The notes under the pieces: generated by a model
Told to the model about the DNA's origin: nothing
Database searches by the model: none
Seen by the model: the letters and a program-made list of their open reading frames with translations, nothing else
Part shown: positions 20,181-29,841 of the stretch, piece by piece
How the letters are laid out: each line of letters starts with the position of its first letter
Numbering within the stretch: position 1 is the first letter of the stretch
NCBI GenBank assembly: GCA_022792945.1
Contig: JAAWBZ010000033.1
Coordinates: forward strand, 1-64,000
DNA: 64,000 nt
Origin: Oscillospiraceae bacterium
GTDB taxonomy: Bacteria; Bacillota; Clostridia; Oscillospirales; Oscillospiraceae
Direction of reading: 5' to 3'
Position numbers and translations under genes: made by a program

Positions 20181-20546
20181 ATGCCAAGCAACCGCATCGG
20201 ACGCATCAACGAGGAAATTCAGCGGGAGCTGTCGGGCCTGCTGCGGACCCTGAAGGACCCGCGGGTGCAGGCCATGATCTCCATCACCCGGGTGGAGACC
20301 ACCGGAGATCTGCGCTACGCCAAGGTCTTTGTCAGCGTGCTGGAAAAGGACCGGACCCGGGACGTCCTGAAGGGCCTCCGGTCCGCCGGCGGTTACCTCC
20401 GGCGGGAGGTGGGCAGCCGCTTACAGCTGCGCTATACGCCGGAGCTGGTATTTGAGGCGGACGATTCCATCGCCCACGGGGCACATATCTCCGACCTCAT
20501 CAGCCGGCTCCACGCCAGGGAGGAGGCACAGCATGACAAAAGCTGA
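20181..20546 (+). CDS. rbfA: Ribosome-binding factor A
   Basis: RIGRINEEIQRELSGLLRTLKDPRV, YAKVFVSVL, RYTPELVFEADDS. Confidence 0.95.
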   Translation: MPSNRIGRINEEIQRELSGLLRTLKDPRVQAMISITRVETTGDLRYAKVFVSVLEKDRTRDVLKGLRSAGGYLRREVGSRLQLRYTPELVFEADDSIAHGAHISDLISRLHAREEAQHDKS

Positions 20547-21477
20547 GGCCGCGGCCTTTCTCTCCGCGCAGGAGGCCGTCTGCATCCTCACCCACCGCAA
20601 TCCCGACGGCGACACCATCGGCTGCGCCGCGGCGCTCTGCCGGGGCCTCCGGGCGCTGGGCAAGACGGCGTGGGTGCTGGAAAATCCCCAGTTCACCCCC
20701 CGCTACGCCCCGTGGCTGGCGGGGCTTCTGACCGGCGAGGCGCGGGGGACGGTGATCTCAGTGGACATCGCCTCGGCGTCGCTGCTGCCGGACAACGCCA
20801 GGCCCCTGGCGGAGCGGATCGCCCTGGCGGTGGACCACCACGCCTCCCACACCGGCTTCGCCGCGCGCAGCTGGGTGGTCCCGGAGGCGGCGGCCTGCGG
20901 CGAGCTGGTCCATGCGCTGCTGCTGGAGCTGGGCGCACCCATCACGTCGGAGACCGCCTCGGCCATCTATCTGGCGGTGTCCACGGACACCGGGTGCTTT
21001 CAGTATTCCAACACCACGTCCAATACCCTCCGCGTGGCCGCGGCCATGCGCGACGCCGGGTGCGACGCGTTTCCCATCAACCGTCTGTTCTTCGGCGTCA
21101 GGTCCCGCGGCCGCCTGCGGCTGGAATCGCGCCTGACGGAGGCCATGACCTTCTTCGCCGGCGGCGCGGGGGCGCTGTGCGTCCTGCCCCGGGCGTGGAT
21201 GGATGAGCTGGGGCTGACGGAGGATGATTTGGAGTCCATTTCCGGCTTTCCCCGGTCGGTGGAGGGCGTGGAGATCGGCGTGATGCTGCGGGAGACGGCC
21301 CCGGGACGCGTCAAGCTGTCGCTGCGCACCGGCCCGGGGTACGACGCCGCGGCCATCTGCGCGCACCTGGGCGGCGGTGGCCACCGGGCGGCGGCGGGCG
21401 CGGCGCTGGACACCGATCTGGACGGCGCCAGAGCCGCGGTGCGTGCTGCGCTGCAGGCAGCGGGCGTGGAGGGATAG
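20533..21477 (+). CDS. nrnA: DHH-family phosphoesterase (NrnA-like)
   Basis: ILTHRNPDGDTIGCAAAL; C-terminal LGGGGHRAAAG DHHA1 motif. Confidence 0.92.
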   Translation: MTKAEAAAFLSAQEAVCILTHRNPDGDTIGCAAALCRGLRALGKTAWVLENPQFTPRYAPWLAGLLTGEARGTVISVDIASASLLPDNARPLAERIALAVDHHASHTGFAARSWVVPEAAACGELVHALLLELGAPITSETASAIYLAVSTDTGCFQYSNTTSNTLRVAAAMRDAGCDAFPINRLFFGVRSRGRLRLESRLTEAMTFFAGGAGALCVLPRAWMDELGLTEDDLESISGFPRSVEGVEIGVMLRETAPGRVKLSLRTGPGYDAAAICAHLGGGGHRAAAGAALDTDLDGARAAVRAALQAAGVEG

Positions 21478-21480
21478 CCC

Positions 21481-22350
21481 ATGGCCTGCGGTATTGTAGT
21501 GGTGGACAAGCCCGCCGGGTGGACCTCTCAGGATGTGGCGGCGAAGCTGCGGGGCGTCTTTCATGAGCGCCGGGTGGGCCACGGCGGTACGCTGGATCCC
21601 ATGGCCACGGGGGTCCTGCCAGTATTCGTGGGCCGCGCCACCCGGGCGGCGGAGTATTTCGAGGCGGCGGAAAAGGAGTACGTAGCGGGCCTGCGGCTGG
21701 GTGTCGTCACCAACACCCAGGACGTGACCGGTGAAATTTCAGCGACGCGGCCTGCGGACGTGGACCGCCCACGGCTGGAGGCCGCGCTGCTGCGGTTTAC
21801 CGGGCCGCAGATGCAGGTGCCGCCCATGTACTCGGCGGTGAAGATCGGCGGGCAGAGGCTTTACCAGCTGGCCCGTGCAGGCCGGGAGGTGGCGCGTCCG
21901 CCCCGGCCCATCGTGATCCACCGGCTGGAGCTGATGGACCGTGACGCCGCCGGTGACTGGCTGCTGCGGGTGCGCTGCTCCAAGGGGACGTACATCCGCA
22001 CGCTGTGCCATGACATCGGGCAGGCCCTGGGCTGCGGCGGCTGCATGGCCAGCCTCCGGCGGACGGCGGCTGGGCGGTTTGGCATTGGGGAGAGCGTCCC
22101 GATGCCGGTTTTGGCGTCCGACGCCGTGCCGGAGCGGTTTCTTCTGCCGGTGGACACGCTGTTCGCCGAGCTTCCGGCCTGTACGCTCAGCGAGGCGCAG
22201 CGCCGGACGTGCCTGAACGGCGCGCCGGTCCCCGCCCGGGGGACGCCCTTGGGCCGCTGCCGCGTCTACGGCCCGGACGGTGCGTTTCTGATGGTCGGCG
22301 ATTGGCAGGGAAACCGGATTCTGACCGAAAAAAACTTTTTTGAGGTTTGA
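21481..22350 (+). CDS. truB: tRNA pseudouridine(55) synthase TruB
   Basis: VDKPAGWTSQDV, GHGGTLDPMATGVLPV, CSKGTYIRTL. Confidence 0.97.
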   Translation: MACGIVVVDKPAGWTSQDVAAKLRGVFHERRVGHGGTLDPMATGVLPVFVGRATRAAEYFEAAEKEYVAGLRLGVVTNTQDVTGEISATRPADVDRPRLEAALLRFTGPQMQVPPMYSAVKIGGQRLYQLARAGREVARPPRPIVIHRLELMDRDAAGDWLLRVRCSKGTYIRTLCHDIGQALGCGGCMASLRRTAAGRFGIGESVPMPVLASDAVPERFLLPVDTLFAELPACTLSEAQRRTCLNGAPVPARGTPLGRCRVYGPDGAFLMVGDWQGNRILTEKNFFEV

Positions 22351-22470
22351 CTTTACATCAGCAGTCTGACGGGCGTGCCGGCCTGATCCGGCTGCGCCTT
22401 GCCGTTCTGGAATTGACAAGGGTTGGATGGACGCAGCTGCCGGCAGAGAGTGGTACGTTTGACTTTTTTG

Positions 22471-22536
22471 AACGCTTGGGGGAGTTTCGCGGCCTGCGGG
22501 CCGCGGCCTTTGAAAAGGCCGGCGAAGCTTTTAAAA
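22471..22536 (-). repeat. Dispersed intergenic repeat copy A
   Basis: 30-bp core 22503-22532 identical to 58723-58752 and 29/30 to the reverse complement of copy D. Confidence 0.75.
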
Positions 22537-22549
22537 TGGAGGTGCGGCG

Positions 22550-23443
22550 ATGGACAAGGGACGTGTGATCGCTTTGGGTTTTTTTGACGGCGTACATTTG
22601 GGACACGCAGCGCTCCTGCGCACGGCGCGTCAGGCCGCCGCGCGCCGCGGCGTCCCTGCCGCGGCGCTGACCTTCGACCGCCCCCCCGGCGAGCTGGTCT
22701 CCGGCACGCCGGTCCCCCTCATCAACACCCCCGGCGACCGTGCCGGCCTCATGCGCCGCCTCTGCGGCATCGACGAGGTCCTCCTCTGCCGCTTCGACCG
22801 CGCCATGATGGAAATGCCCTGGGAGTCCTATGTCGAGGATTACCTGATCGGCCGCCTCCGCGCCGTCCACGTGGTCTGCGGCTTCGACCACCGCTTCGGC
22901 TACCGAGGCCAGGGTACCGCCGAACGCCTCCGGGAGGCCTGCGCACGCCTTGGCGCCGGCTGCGACGTCACCGGCGAGGTCTCCCGCCGCGGCGTCAAGG
23001 TGTCCTCCACCCATATCCGTTCGCTCCTGTCCAGCGGACAGATCGAGGAGGCCAACCAGTTCCTGGGCCACCCCCACTGCCTCACCGGCACCGTGGTCCA
23101 CGGCCGGCAGCTGGGCCGGCAGCTGGGAACCCCCACGGCTAATGTTCTCTTGCCGCCAGGCGTCCTGTCTCCAGCCTTCGGCGTCTATGCCGCCCTGGCC
23201 TGCTTCGACGGCCGCGCCGTCCCCGCCGTGACCAATATCGGCGTCCGGCCCACGGTCCGCGGCGGCGACCAGGTGACGGCGGAGCCGTGGCTTTTGGACT
23301 TCGACGGCGACCTCTACGGGAAGGAGCTGCGCATCGAGTTTTACCGCTTCCTCCGTCCGGAGCAGAAATTCCCCTCCCTGGAGGCTCTGCGGGCCGCGAT
23401 TTTGCAAAATGCCCAGGAAACCCGGGACTTTTTCCGTCCATAA
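22550..23443 (+). CDS. ribF: Bifunctional riboflavin kinase/FAD synthetase
   Basis: ALGFFDGVHLGHAALL; C-terminal GTPTANV and VTNIGVRPTV motifs. Confidence 0.95.
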   Translation: MDKGRVIALGFFDGVHLGHAALLRTARQAAARRGVPAAALTFDRPPGELVSGTPVPLINTPGDRAGLMRRLCGIDEVLLCRFDRAMMEMPWESYVEDYLIGRLRAVHVVCGFDHRFGYRGQGTAERLREACARLGAGCDVTGEVSRRGVKVSSTHIRSLLSSGQIEEANQFLGHPHCLTGTVVHGRQLGRQLGTPTANVLLPPGVLSPAFGVYAALACFDGRAVPAVTNIGVRPTVRGGDQVTAEPWLLDFDGDLYGKELRIEFYRFLRPEQKFPSLEALRAAILQNAQETRDFFRP

Positions 23444-23451
23444 TCCCATGG

Positions 23452-23492
23452 GGCCGGATGCCGGAAAAATCGGCGTTCCGGCCTTGTTTTTT
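23452..23492 (+). terminator. Rho-independent terminator after ribF
   Basis: GGCCGGA...TCCGGCC followed by TTGTTTTTT. Confidence 0.75.
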
Positions 23493-23544
23493 CCCGGGAC
23501 TGTGCTATACTAAAATCACTATCATGTACATAACACAAGGAGGA

Positions 23545-24960
23545 ATGTCTATGAAACGGATTGTCAGGGTCCTGGCGCTCACTGCGGTGCTGGTCGCCCT
23601 GCTGGCGGTTGCCGCCGGGGCTGCGGATTTCACCCACTGCGCCGATGCGCTCAAGGAGCTGGGGCTGTTCCAGGGCAGCGACCAGGGCTACGACCTGGAC
23701 CGCGCCCCCACCCGGGCTGAGGCTGCCGCCATGCTGGTGCGCCTGCTGGGCAAGGAGGCCGAGGCCAAGGCCAGCACCGCCTATACCGCCCCCTTCACCG
23801 ACGTGGCCGACTGGGCCAAGCCCTATGTCCAGTACCTCTATGACAACGGCCTGACCAACGGCAAGACCGCCACTGCCTTCGGCTACGCCGACCGCTGCAC
23901 CGCCCAGCAGTACGCCGTGTTCCTGTTGCGGGCCCTGGGCTACTCCGACGCCGCCGGCGGCGACTTCACCTACGCCGCAGCTCTGGACTTCGCCCGGGAG
24001 AAGGGCGTGGTGGACGTCCTCAACTGCAACGCCGCCAATTTTCTCCGGGACGACGTGGCGGCCATGAGCTATACGGCGCTGTCCGTGGCCCCCAAGTCCG
24101 GCGAGGCGGATCTGCTGACCAAGCTGGTCAGCGAGGGTGCTGTGCAGGACGCCAAGGGCTATGACAAGCTGTTCGCCGGCCTCCGGTCCTTCGCCGCCGC
24201 CCAGAGCGCCGGGGATGCCGGCGCCAGCGCCGCGAAGCTGGATATAGAGATGGACATGAAGCTGGCCAACGTGGACTATCTCAGCGGCAAGATCGCCATG
24301 GACCTGGCGGCGGTCCTGGATGAGAAGGACCCCGACCAGTCCAAAATGGCCATGGATATGGACATCGACATGGCTTTCACCGAACTGGCGGCCCAGTCCA
24401 TGGGTCTCTCCGCCGCTGACGCCAAGCTCCAGGCCGCCCTTCAGTGTTACTATACAGACGGCGCGCTCTATCTGAACATGGACGGCGTCAAGGTCAGGAC
24501 GCCGCTCTCCCTGGCCGCGGTGATGCCCGCCGGCGCGGTGACCGCCGCCTCTGCCGGTCCGGTCAGTGCTGTCTCGTCCCTGGAGCATACGGCCGCCGGC
24601 GGTGTGGACCGCTATACCATCACCTACGCCGCCCATGCCATGGACCGCGTTGTGGAAACGGCCGGCGCACAGGCCGGCGCGGCGGGCTACTCCATGGGCT
24701 ATGACGCCATGACCGTGGAGATGGCCCTGCGCGGCGGGCAGCTCCAGTCCGCCAAGGTTGATCTCGCCATGCACGCGGCCGTGGAGGGCATGGCCATGCA
24801 CATGACCGCCCGGGTAGACCTGAGCGGCGTCAAGACCGGCTCCGCCGTGCAGGTGCGCCTGCCCGCGGATCTGAGCTCGTATCAGAACAGCGCCGGCGGC
24901 TCCTACGGCGTGATCGGCGGCGCCGACGGTCCCACCTCCATTTTCACCACTGCGGGCTGA
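23545..24960 (+). CDS. SLH-domain secreted protein with C-terminal IGGADGPTSIF motif
   Basis: Signal peptide; SLH-like repeats; C-terminus GGSYGVIGGADGPTSIFTTAG. Confidence 0.8.
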   Translation: MSMKRIVRVLALTAVLVALLAVAAGAADFTHCADALKELGLFQGSDQGYDLDRAPTRAEAAAMLVRLLGKEAEAKASTAYTAPFTDVADWAKPYVQYLYDNGLTNGKTATAFGYADRCTAQQYAVFLLRALGYSDAAGGDFTYAAALDFAREKGVVDVLNCNAANFLRDDVAAMSYTALSVAPKSGEADLLTKLVSEGAVQDAKGYDKLFAGLRSFAAAQSAGDAGASAAKLDIEMDMKLANVDYLSGKIAMDLAAVLDEKDPDQSKMAMDMDIDMAFTELAAQSMGLSAADAKLQAALQCYYTDGALYLNMDGVKVRTPLSLAAVMPAGAVTAASAGPVSAVSSLEHTAAGGVDRYTITYAAHAMDRVVETAGAQAGAAGYSMGYDAMTVEMALRGGQLQSAKVDLAMHAAVEGMAMHMTARVDLSGVKTGSAVQVRLPADLSSYQNSAGGSYGVIGGADGPTSIFTTAG

Positions 24961-25006
24961 TGAAAGCGCCAGCGGTTTTTCGGCTTTCACCATGCCAATG
25001 AAGATT

Positions 25007-25051
25007 GCTCCCCGCTTGTTTGGATCACACGGATCGAAGCAAGCGGGGAGC
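25007..25051. terminator. Bidirectional terminator-like hairpin
   Basis: GCTCCCCGCTTG ... CAAGCGGGGAGC 12-bp perfect stem between convergent genes. Confidence 0.6.
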
Positions 25052-25094
25052 TGTTCTGTCCCGGGCGGAATTTTCTTCCGCTTTTCTGTATATC

Positions 25095-26477
25095 TCAGCG
25101 CGCGGTCTGATAGCTGGCGTGCTTTTTCCAGCCGCCGCAGAGGAAGCGGGGGAGATAGAAGGCCGAACGGACGATCCAATCCAGGATCATGGCCGCCCAA
25201 ACGCCTGCCACGCCCCAGCGCAGTGTGACGCCCAGGAGATAGCTGAAGCCAATCCGGAACACCCACATGGAAAACACCGCCACGATGGACGTATAGCGCA
25301 CGTCGTTGGCCGCCCGCAGCGCGCCGGGTAGGATGAAGCTGGTGGACCAGAACACCGGCACGCAGACGCAGTTGAGCGTGACCAGCTGGCGGATATAGCC
25401 CGCCGTCTCCGGCGAGGCCTGATACATCCGGATGAGCACCGGCAGCAGCGCCAGCACCAGGGCGCAGACCGCCGTATTCAGCGCCGTGCCCAGGCCCACG
25501 AGCTTCAGGCCGTACTGCCGCGCCTGCCGCAGGTCCTGCGCGCCCACGCACTGGCCCACCACCGTCACGATGGCCAGCGAGATGGCCTGGCCCATGAGGA
25601 TGGCCACGGCGCTGATATTGTTGGACATGGCGTTGGCCGAGATCTGCGCGGTGCCAAAGGCGGTGATCATGCTGATGGTGATGATCTTGCCAAACTGGAA
25701 CATTCCGTTTTCCACGGCGTTGGGGATGCCAATGGTGAGGACGCGGTAGATCAGCCGCCGGTCCGGCCGCATTTTCAGCGGCGAGCTGAGCCGCAGCGGC
25801 GCGTCCTTCCGCCACAGCAGCGCCAGGATCACCGCCGCCGCCACCGCCCGGGACACCAGCGTCGGGATCGCCACGCCCGCCACGCCCATGCCCACGCCGT
25901 AGATCAGGATGGCGTTGCCGCTGAGGTTGACGGCGTTCATCAAAAGGCTCACCTTCATGCTCACCCGGGAGTTGCCCTGGGCGCGGAAGATGGCCGCGCC
26001 GGCGTTGTACAGGCTCATGAAGGGGTAGGCCGGGGCTGTGATGGTCACGTAGGTCAGGCAGTTGTCCATCACGTCCTGCTCCACTCTGCCGAAGGCCAGC
26101 CGCAGCACCGGCTCGCGAAAGGCCAGAAGGAACGTCATGATCAGCAGCGCCGCGGCGAAGGTGCAGAGGACCAGCTGGTCGCAGGCCCGCTGCGCCAGGA
26201 CCTTGTCCCGCGCGCCGATGAACTGGCTGACCACCACCGCGCCGCCGGTGGCCATGGCCGCGAAAATGTTGATGAGCAGAATGCTGATCATGTCCACCAG
26301 GGAGACGCCGGAGACGGCGGCCTCGCCCACCGAGGCCACCATCATCGAGTCGGCCAGGCCCACGGTGATGGCCAGGGCCTGCTCAACGATGAGGGGCCAG
26401 ATCAGGCGGGTCAGCGCCTGCCGGGTGAACAGCGGTTTGGATATTGTCTCTTCCACAACAGCCTCCAGGGCGCGCAC
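25095..26477 (-). CDS. MATE family efflux transporter
   Basis: 12-TM protein with MATE motifs (IWPLIVEQALAITVGLADSMMVASVGEAAVSGVSLVD); GTG start. Confidence 0.92.
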   Translation of the reverse strand: MRALEAVVEETISKPLFTRQALTRLIWPLIVEQALAITVGLADSMMVASVGEAAVSGVSLVDMISILLINIFAAMATGGAVVVSQFIGARDKVLAQRACDQLVLCTFAAALLIMTFLLAFREPVLRLAFGRVEQDVMDNCLTYVTITAPAYPFMSLYNAGAAIFRAQGNSRVSMKVSLLMNAVNLSGNAILIYGVGMGVAGVAIPTLVSRAVAAAVILALLWRKDAPLRLSSPLKMRPDRRLIYRVLTIGIPNAVENGMFQFGKIITISMITAFGTAQISANAMSNNISAVAILMGQAISLAIVTVVGQCVGAQDLRQARQYGLKLVGLGTALNTAVCALVLALLPVLIRMYQASPETAGYIRQLVTLNCVCVPVFWSTSFILPGALRAANDVRYTSIVAVFSMWVFRIGFSYLLGVTLRWGVAGVWAAMILDWIVRSAFYLPRFLCGGWKKHASYQTAR

Positions 26478-26535
26478 CGCGCCCGTAACATCAGTCGGAA
26501 TTGGGAGGGCCTCCGCCCTCCGGGGTCGCGCGGCG

Positions 26536-28665
26536 TCAGCGCACGGTCTTTCGGAACGCCGCCGAGTCCAGGATCAGCCGCAGCGTCCGCAGCGCCGCCT
26601 GCTCCAGCAGCGGCCGGCCCGGGAAGCGGGAGAACAGCTCGCCCGCGGCAAAGGCCATGCCGTCGTAGCCCCACTCGTCGCAGAGCACGTCTGATAGGAT
26701 GCGGTTGTCCAGGCTCAGCGCCTCGCCGCAGACGGCGATGGACGGGGCCAGCAGGGCCTTGGGCCGGCCCACGGCCACGGCGATCTCAAAGCCCTGGAGC
26801 TCCAGCTCCCGGAGGGTCCGCTCGGTCATGGTGACCTCCACGGTGCTCTCCACATGGCGCAGCGCCGCCATGGCATGCTGCTGGCAGCCCTGGATCAGCC
26901 ACGCCGCCGAGAGGCCCGCCACCACCGGGTCCTCGGAGAACGCGCCGTGGTAGCAGTCGGTTCTGGGGTCACGGTGGACCGTGGCCGACGGGGAGAGCCA
27001 GAGGTCCACGCCGAACTCCCGCATCTCCCGGCCCACGGCGCTGCCCACACTGTGCAGCAGCTCGCGGTCGAAGGAGCAGCCCAGCAGGCTCGGGACCGGG
27101 AAGGCCGTGGCGTACTGGTGGGAGACCACGTCGCCGTCGGTATTTTTGACGTCCCGGGTGACGCGGACGCCGTCGCAGCCCTTGGCCACGGTGATGGCGG
27201 GAATACCGTACTTGTCCCACAGGTCCGCCGACGCGCCCCAGGCCCCCGGCACGCCCGCCTGGCAGGCCCCGAAGGAGCAGACCAGCGCCCGCAGGTCGTG
27301 GTCGTCCATGACGGCCACCAGCTGCCTGAGGTCGTAGCGGCCCTCGTAGACGTCGGCCAGGCGGATGCCGGGCTTGCCGCCGCGGCAGCCGGAGAATTTG
27401 CGGGCGTAGCGCACCTCCCGCAGCGGCACCTGCCGGGGGGAGAGGCGCATGGCGTGCTGCCGCGCGGCGTTGCGCTCGGCCTCCTCGCCGGGGTAGGTGA
27501 AGGCCCGCGCGCCCTTGCGGGAACGGACGGTGAGGGCCGGAGCCTCGATGCAGTTGCGCACCTGGACCGTGACGATGGGCTTGGGGACGTAGACGCTCCC
27601 TGCGATGGTGGTGGCGCGGCTGTGGAAGCCGATGCGGATGTCGTAATACCCCTCGTCCAGCCGCCACACGGCGTTGTGCCGGTCAAACCGGGACAGCTCC
27701 GACACCGGGAAAGCCAGGCGGACGGTCTCCGAGTCCCCCGGCGCCAGGAGGCATGTCTTGGCAAAGCAGTCCATCATGTACACCGGCCGGGACACCGGCT
27801 CCTCGGGATAGGAGAAGTAGACCTGCAAAACCTCCCGGACGGGCCAGGTATCGCCGGCGTTCTCGATGGTGGCGTCCACGGTGATGTTGCCGTTGTCCAG
27901 GCCCACCGCGTAGCCGGTGAGGCGGGACTTGCCGTAGCCCAGGCCGTAGCCGAAGGGGTAGAGCACGTCCTTGTTGAAGGAATCGTAGTAGCGGTAGCCG
28001 GTGTACAGGTCCAGCTGTCCCGCGGCCTTGTCGAACTGCTGCGGGCTGACCGGCCAGGTGTCCGGGAGCTTGCCGCAGAACACCTCGCGGCCCGTCAGCA
28101 GGTCCGCCAGGGCCGCGCCGCCCTCCTGTCCGGCGATGCCCATATACACGATGGCCGAGAACAGCGGCGACGCCTCGGCAATGTCCATATACCCCGGGGT
28201 GTTGAGCACCAGCACCGAGCGCTCAAACACGGCGGTGACAGCGCGGATCAGGTCCATCTCCTCCCCGCGGAGGTTCCAGTCGTAGCCGTCGTGGGGCCGG
28301 GTGACGACCACGACGGCGGCCTTGCAGCGGCGGGCGGTCTCGCGGAGGGCGTTTTGGTCCAGGGGCAGCTCGCCGCCGCCTTTCTCCAGCGCGTGGGAGC
28401 GGTACTGGTGGGCCAGCAGGCCGTCTGGCTCCACGCCCCCGGCGGCGCACAGGCCGTCGAGCACGTTGACGCGCCGCCAGGGCTGGATGCCGGCGGTCAG
28501 CGCCGTGCGCACCTGCCCGATGCCGTACACCGCCACCGGCAGCGGCGTGTCCCCCTCGGGCCTGAGGGGCAGGGCGTGATGGGTGTTTTTCAGCAGCACC
28601 ATACTGCCGGCCGCCGCCGCGCGGGCCACCAGGGCGCTCTCCTGCATTCGCGGGCTGATTTCCAT
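26536..28665 (-). CDS. Circularly permuted GH3-like protein, catalytic residues apparently lost
   Basis: GH3-C block first (VLLKNTHHALPL), FnIII-like middle, then GH3-N-like region (FSEDPVVAGLSAAWLIQGCQ; LCDEWGYDGM). Confidence 0.8.
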   Translation of the reverse strand: MEISPRMQESALVARAAAAGSMVLLKNTHHALPLRPEGDTPLPVAVYGIGQVRTALTAGIQPWRRVNVLDGLCAAGGVEPDGLLAHQYRSHALEKGGGELPLDQNALRETARRCKAAVVVVTRPHDGYDWNLRGEEMDLIRAVTAVFERSVLVLNTPGYMDIAEASPLFSAIVYMGIAGQEGGAALADLLTGREVFCGKLPDTWPVSPQQFDKAAGQLDLYTGYRYYDSFNKDVLYPFGYGLGYGKSRLTGYAVGLDNGNITVDATIENAGDTWPVREVLQVYFSYPEEPVSRPVYMMDCFAKTCLLAPGDSETVRLAFPVSELSRFDRHNAVWRLDEGYYDIRIGFHSRATTIAGSVYVPKPIVTVQVRNCIEAPALTVRSRKGARAFTYPGEEAERNAARQHAMRLSPRQVPLREVRYARKFSGCRGGKPGIRLADVYEGRYDLRQLVAVMDDHDLRALVCSFGACQAGVPGAWGASADLWDKYGIPAITVAKGCDGVRVTRDVKNTDGDVVSHQYATAFPVPSLLGCSFDRELLHSVGSAVGREMREFGVDLWLSPSATVHRDPRTDCYHGAFSEDPVVAGLSAAWLIQGCQQHAMAALRHVESTVEVTMTERTLRELELQGFEIAVAVGRPKALLAPSIAVCGEALSLDNRILSDVLCDEWGYDGMAFAAGELFSRFPGRPLLEQAALRTLRLILDSAAFRKTVR

Positions 28666-28841
28666 ATAGAAGGGCCTCCTTTCAGCGTGCAGAGGGAATC
28701 GAATTTCTCTGCCTCTACTATACTCCTTTCCGCCGCTGAACACAATCGGAACTTTTCTATTTTTTCTCAGCCGACCGAATTCCCGGGAACCCGCCGGAGC
28801 ACGGCGGGTATACTGGAAATAACTTACAAAGGAGGGACGGC

Positions 28842-29528
28842 ATGAGACGAACGAGACTTGTATGGGCCGCAGCCATGTGGGCCGCGGCGGTGATGGTGCT
28901 GGCCGGCTACACGGAGGCCGGCGCGCTGCGCCCTGCGGAGGCCCCGCCGCGTCAGGCGGAGACAGCGGTGCTGCCGGACCTGCCGGCGCTGCCGGCAGCC
29001 GCGGAGGCGCCGGCAGCGCCGGAACCGGAGCCCTGGACCCCGCCGGAGGGATCGCTGCGGGTGGTGGTCCGGGACGGGAGCGGCCAATGCGGCCCGCTCC
29101 AGGTGCTGGACGAACAGGGCGCTGTGCTCTGTGAGGCAGAGGCGAACGAGCTGGGCGCATACGTCCTGACGCTGCCGCCGGGGCGGTACACCCTGGCGGC
29201 GGCGGACGGGCAGTCGGCGTCCTTCCGGCTGCTGGAGAACGCGGCGGTGGACGAGGCCGCAGGCAGCGGCTGGAGTGACGGAGAGATCCTGCACCTGGAC
29301 GGCACGCCCCGATGTATGCTCCGCCTGCTGCGCACGGCCCCGGAGCCGGTGGTCTACACCCTCACCGGCCCCGGCTGCGAGGAGAGCCGCGTCCTGGGCG
29401 GCGAGGCGGAGGCGGCCATGTTCGCGGGGCTGCTGCCGGGGACGTATCTCCTCCGGGGCAGCGACGGCTCCCTCCGGGAGCTTGCCTTGGACACACAGCA
29501 GCCGGAGTGGGTGGTCGGTTTGGACTAG
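28842..29528 (+). CDS. Secreted hypothetical protein with prealbumin/SpaA-like repeats
   Basis: Signal-like N-terminus; two carboxypeptidase-regulatory/SpaA-like strands (LPPGRYTLAAADG, LLPGTYLLRGSDG). Confidence 0.6.
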   Translation: MRRTRLVWAAAMWAAAVMVLAGYTEAGALRPAEAPPRQAETAVLPDLPALPAAAEAPAAPEPEPWTPPEGSLRVVVRDGSGQCGPLQVLDEQGAVLCEAEANELGAYVLTLPPGRYTLAAADGQSASFRLLENAAVDEAAGSGWSDGEILHLDGTPRCMLRLLRTAPEPVVYTLTGPGCEESRVLGGEAEAAMFAGLLPGTYLLRGSDGSLRELALDTQQPEWVVGLD

Positions 29529-29536
29529 AGAAACAG

Positions 29537-29574
29537 CGTGCAAGGCAGGCGGCGGCCGGTCTTGCACGTTTTTT
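29537..29574 (+). terminator. Rho-independent terminator
   Basis: CGTGCAAG ... CTTGCACG TTTTTT. Confidence 0.75.
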
Positions 29575-29625
29575 GATTCGTTTTCCGCAGCTTCAGAGAA
29601 ATTTTCCGGTTCTCCGCGGCGGCGT

Positions 29626-29841
29626 TCAGCGCCTCAGCCATCCGTGCGGCGCGCGCCGGGAGCGGCAGCTCCCCCCGGGCCAGGATCCCACGCCCCCGTG
29701 CGCCAGACTGCACCGCGCGATGGTGCACGACTGGCTGCCAAAGCCGCACCCGCCGCAGCGCCCGCACAGCCGCATGGGGCTGAGCCCGCAGCTGAGCCCG
29801 CACAGGGCGGGCCACGGGCCGTTTCGCGCAAATCCTTTCAT
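29626..29841 (-). pseudogene. DUF3795-like Cys-rich protein, degenerate
   Basis: MKGFARNGPWPALCGLSCGLSPMRLCGRCGGCGFGSQSCTIARCSLAHGG resembles the DUF3795 N-terminus; C-terminal Cys block lost. Confidence 0.55.

Noticed and set aside
16961-20209. 1082-aa minus-strand ORF
   Set aside because: Antisense to infB and neighbours; no family motifs
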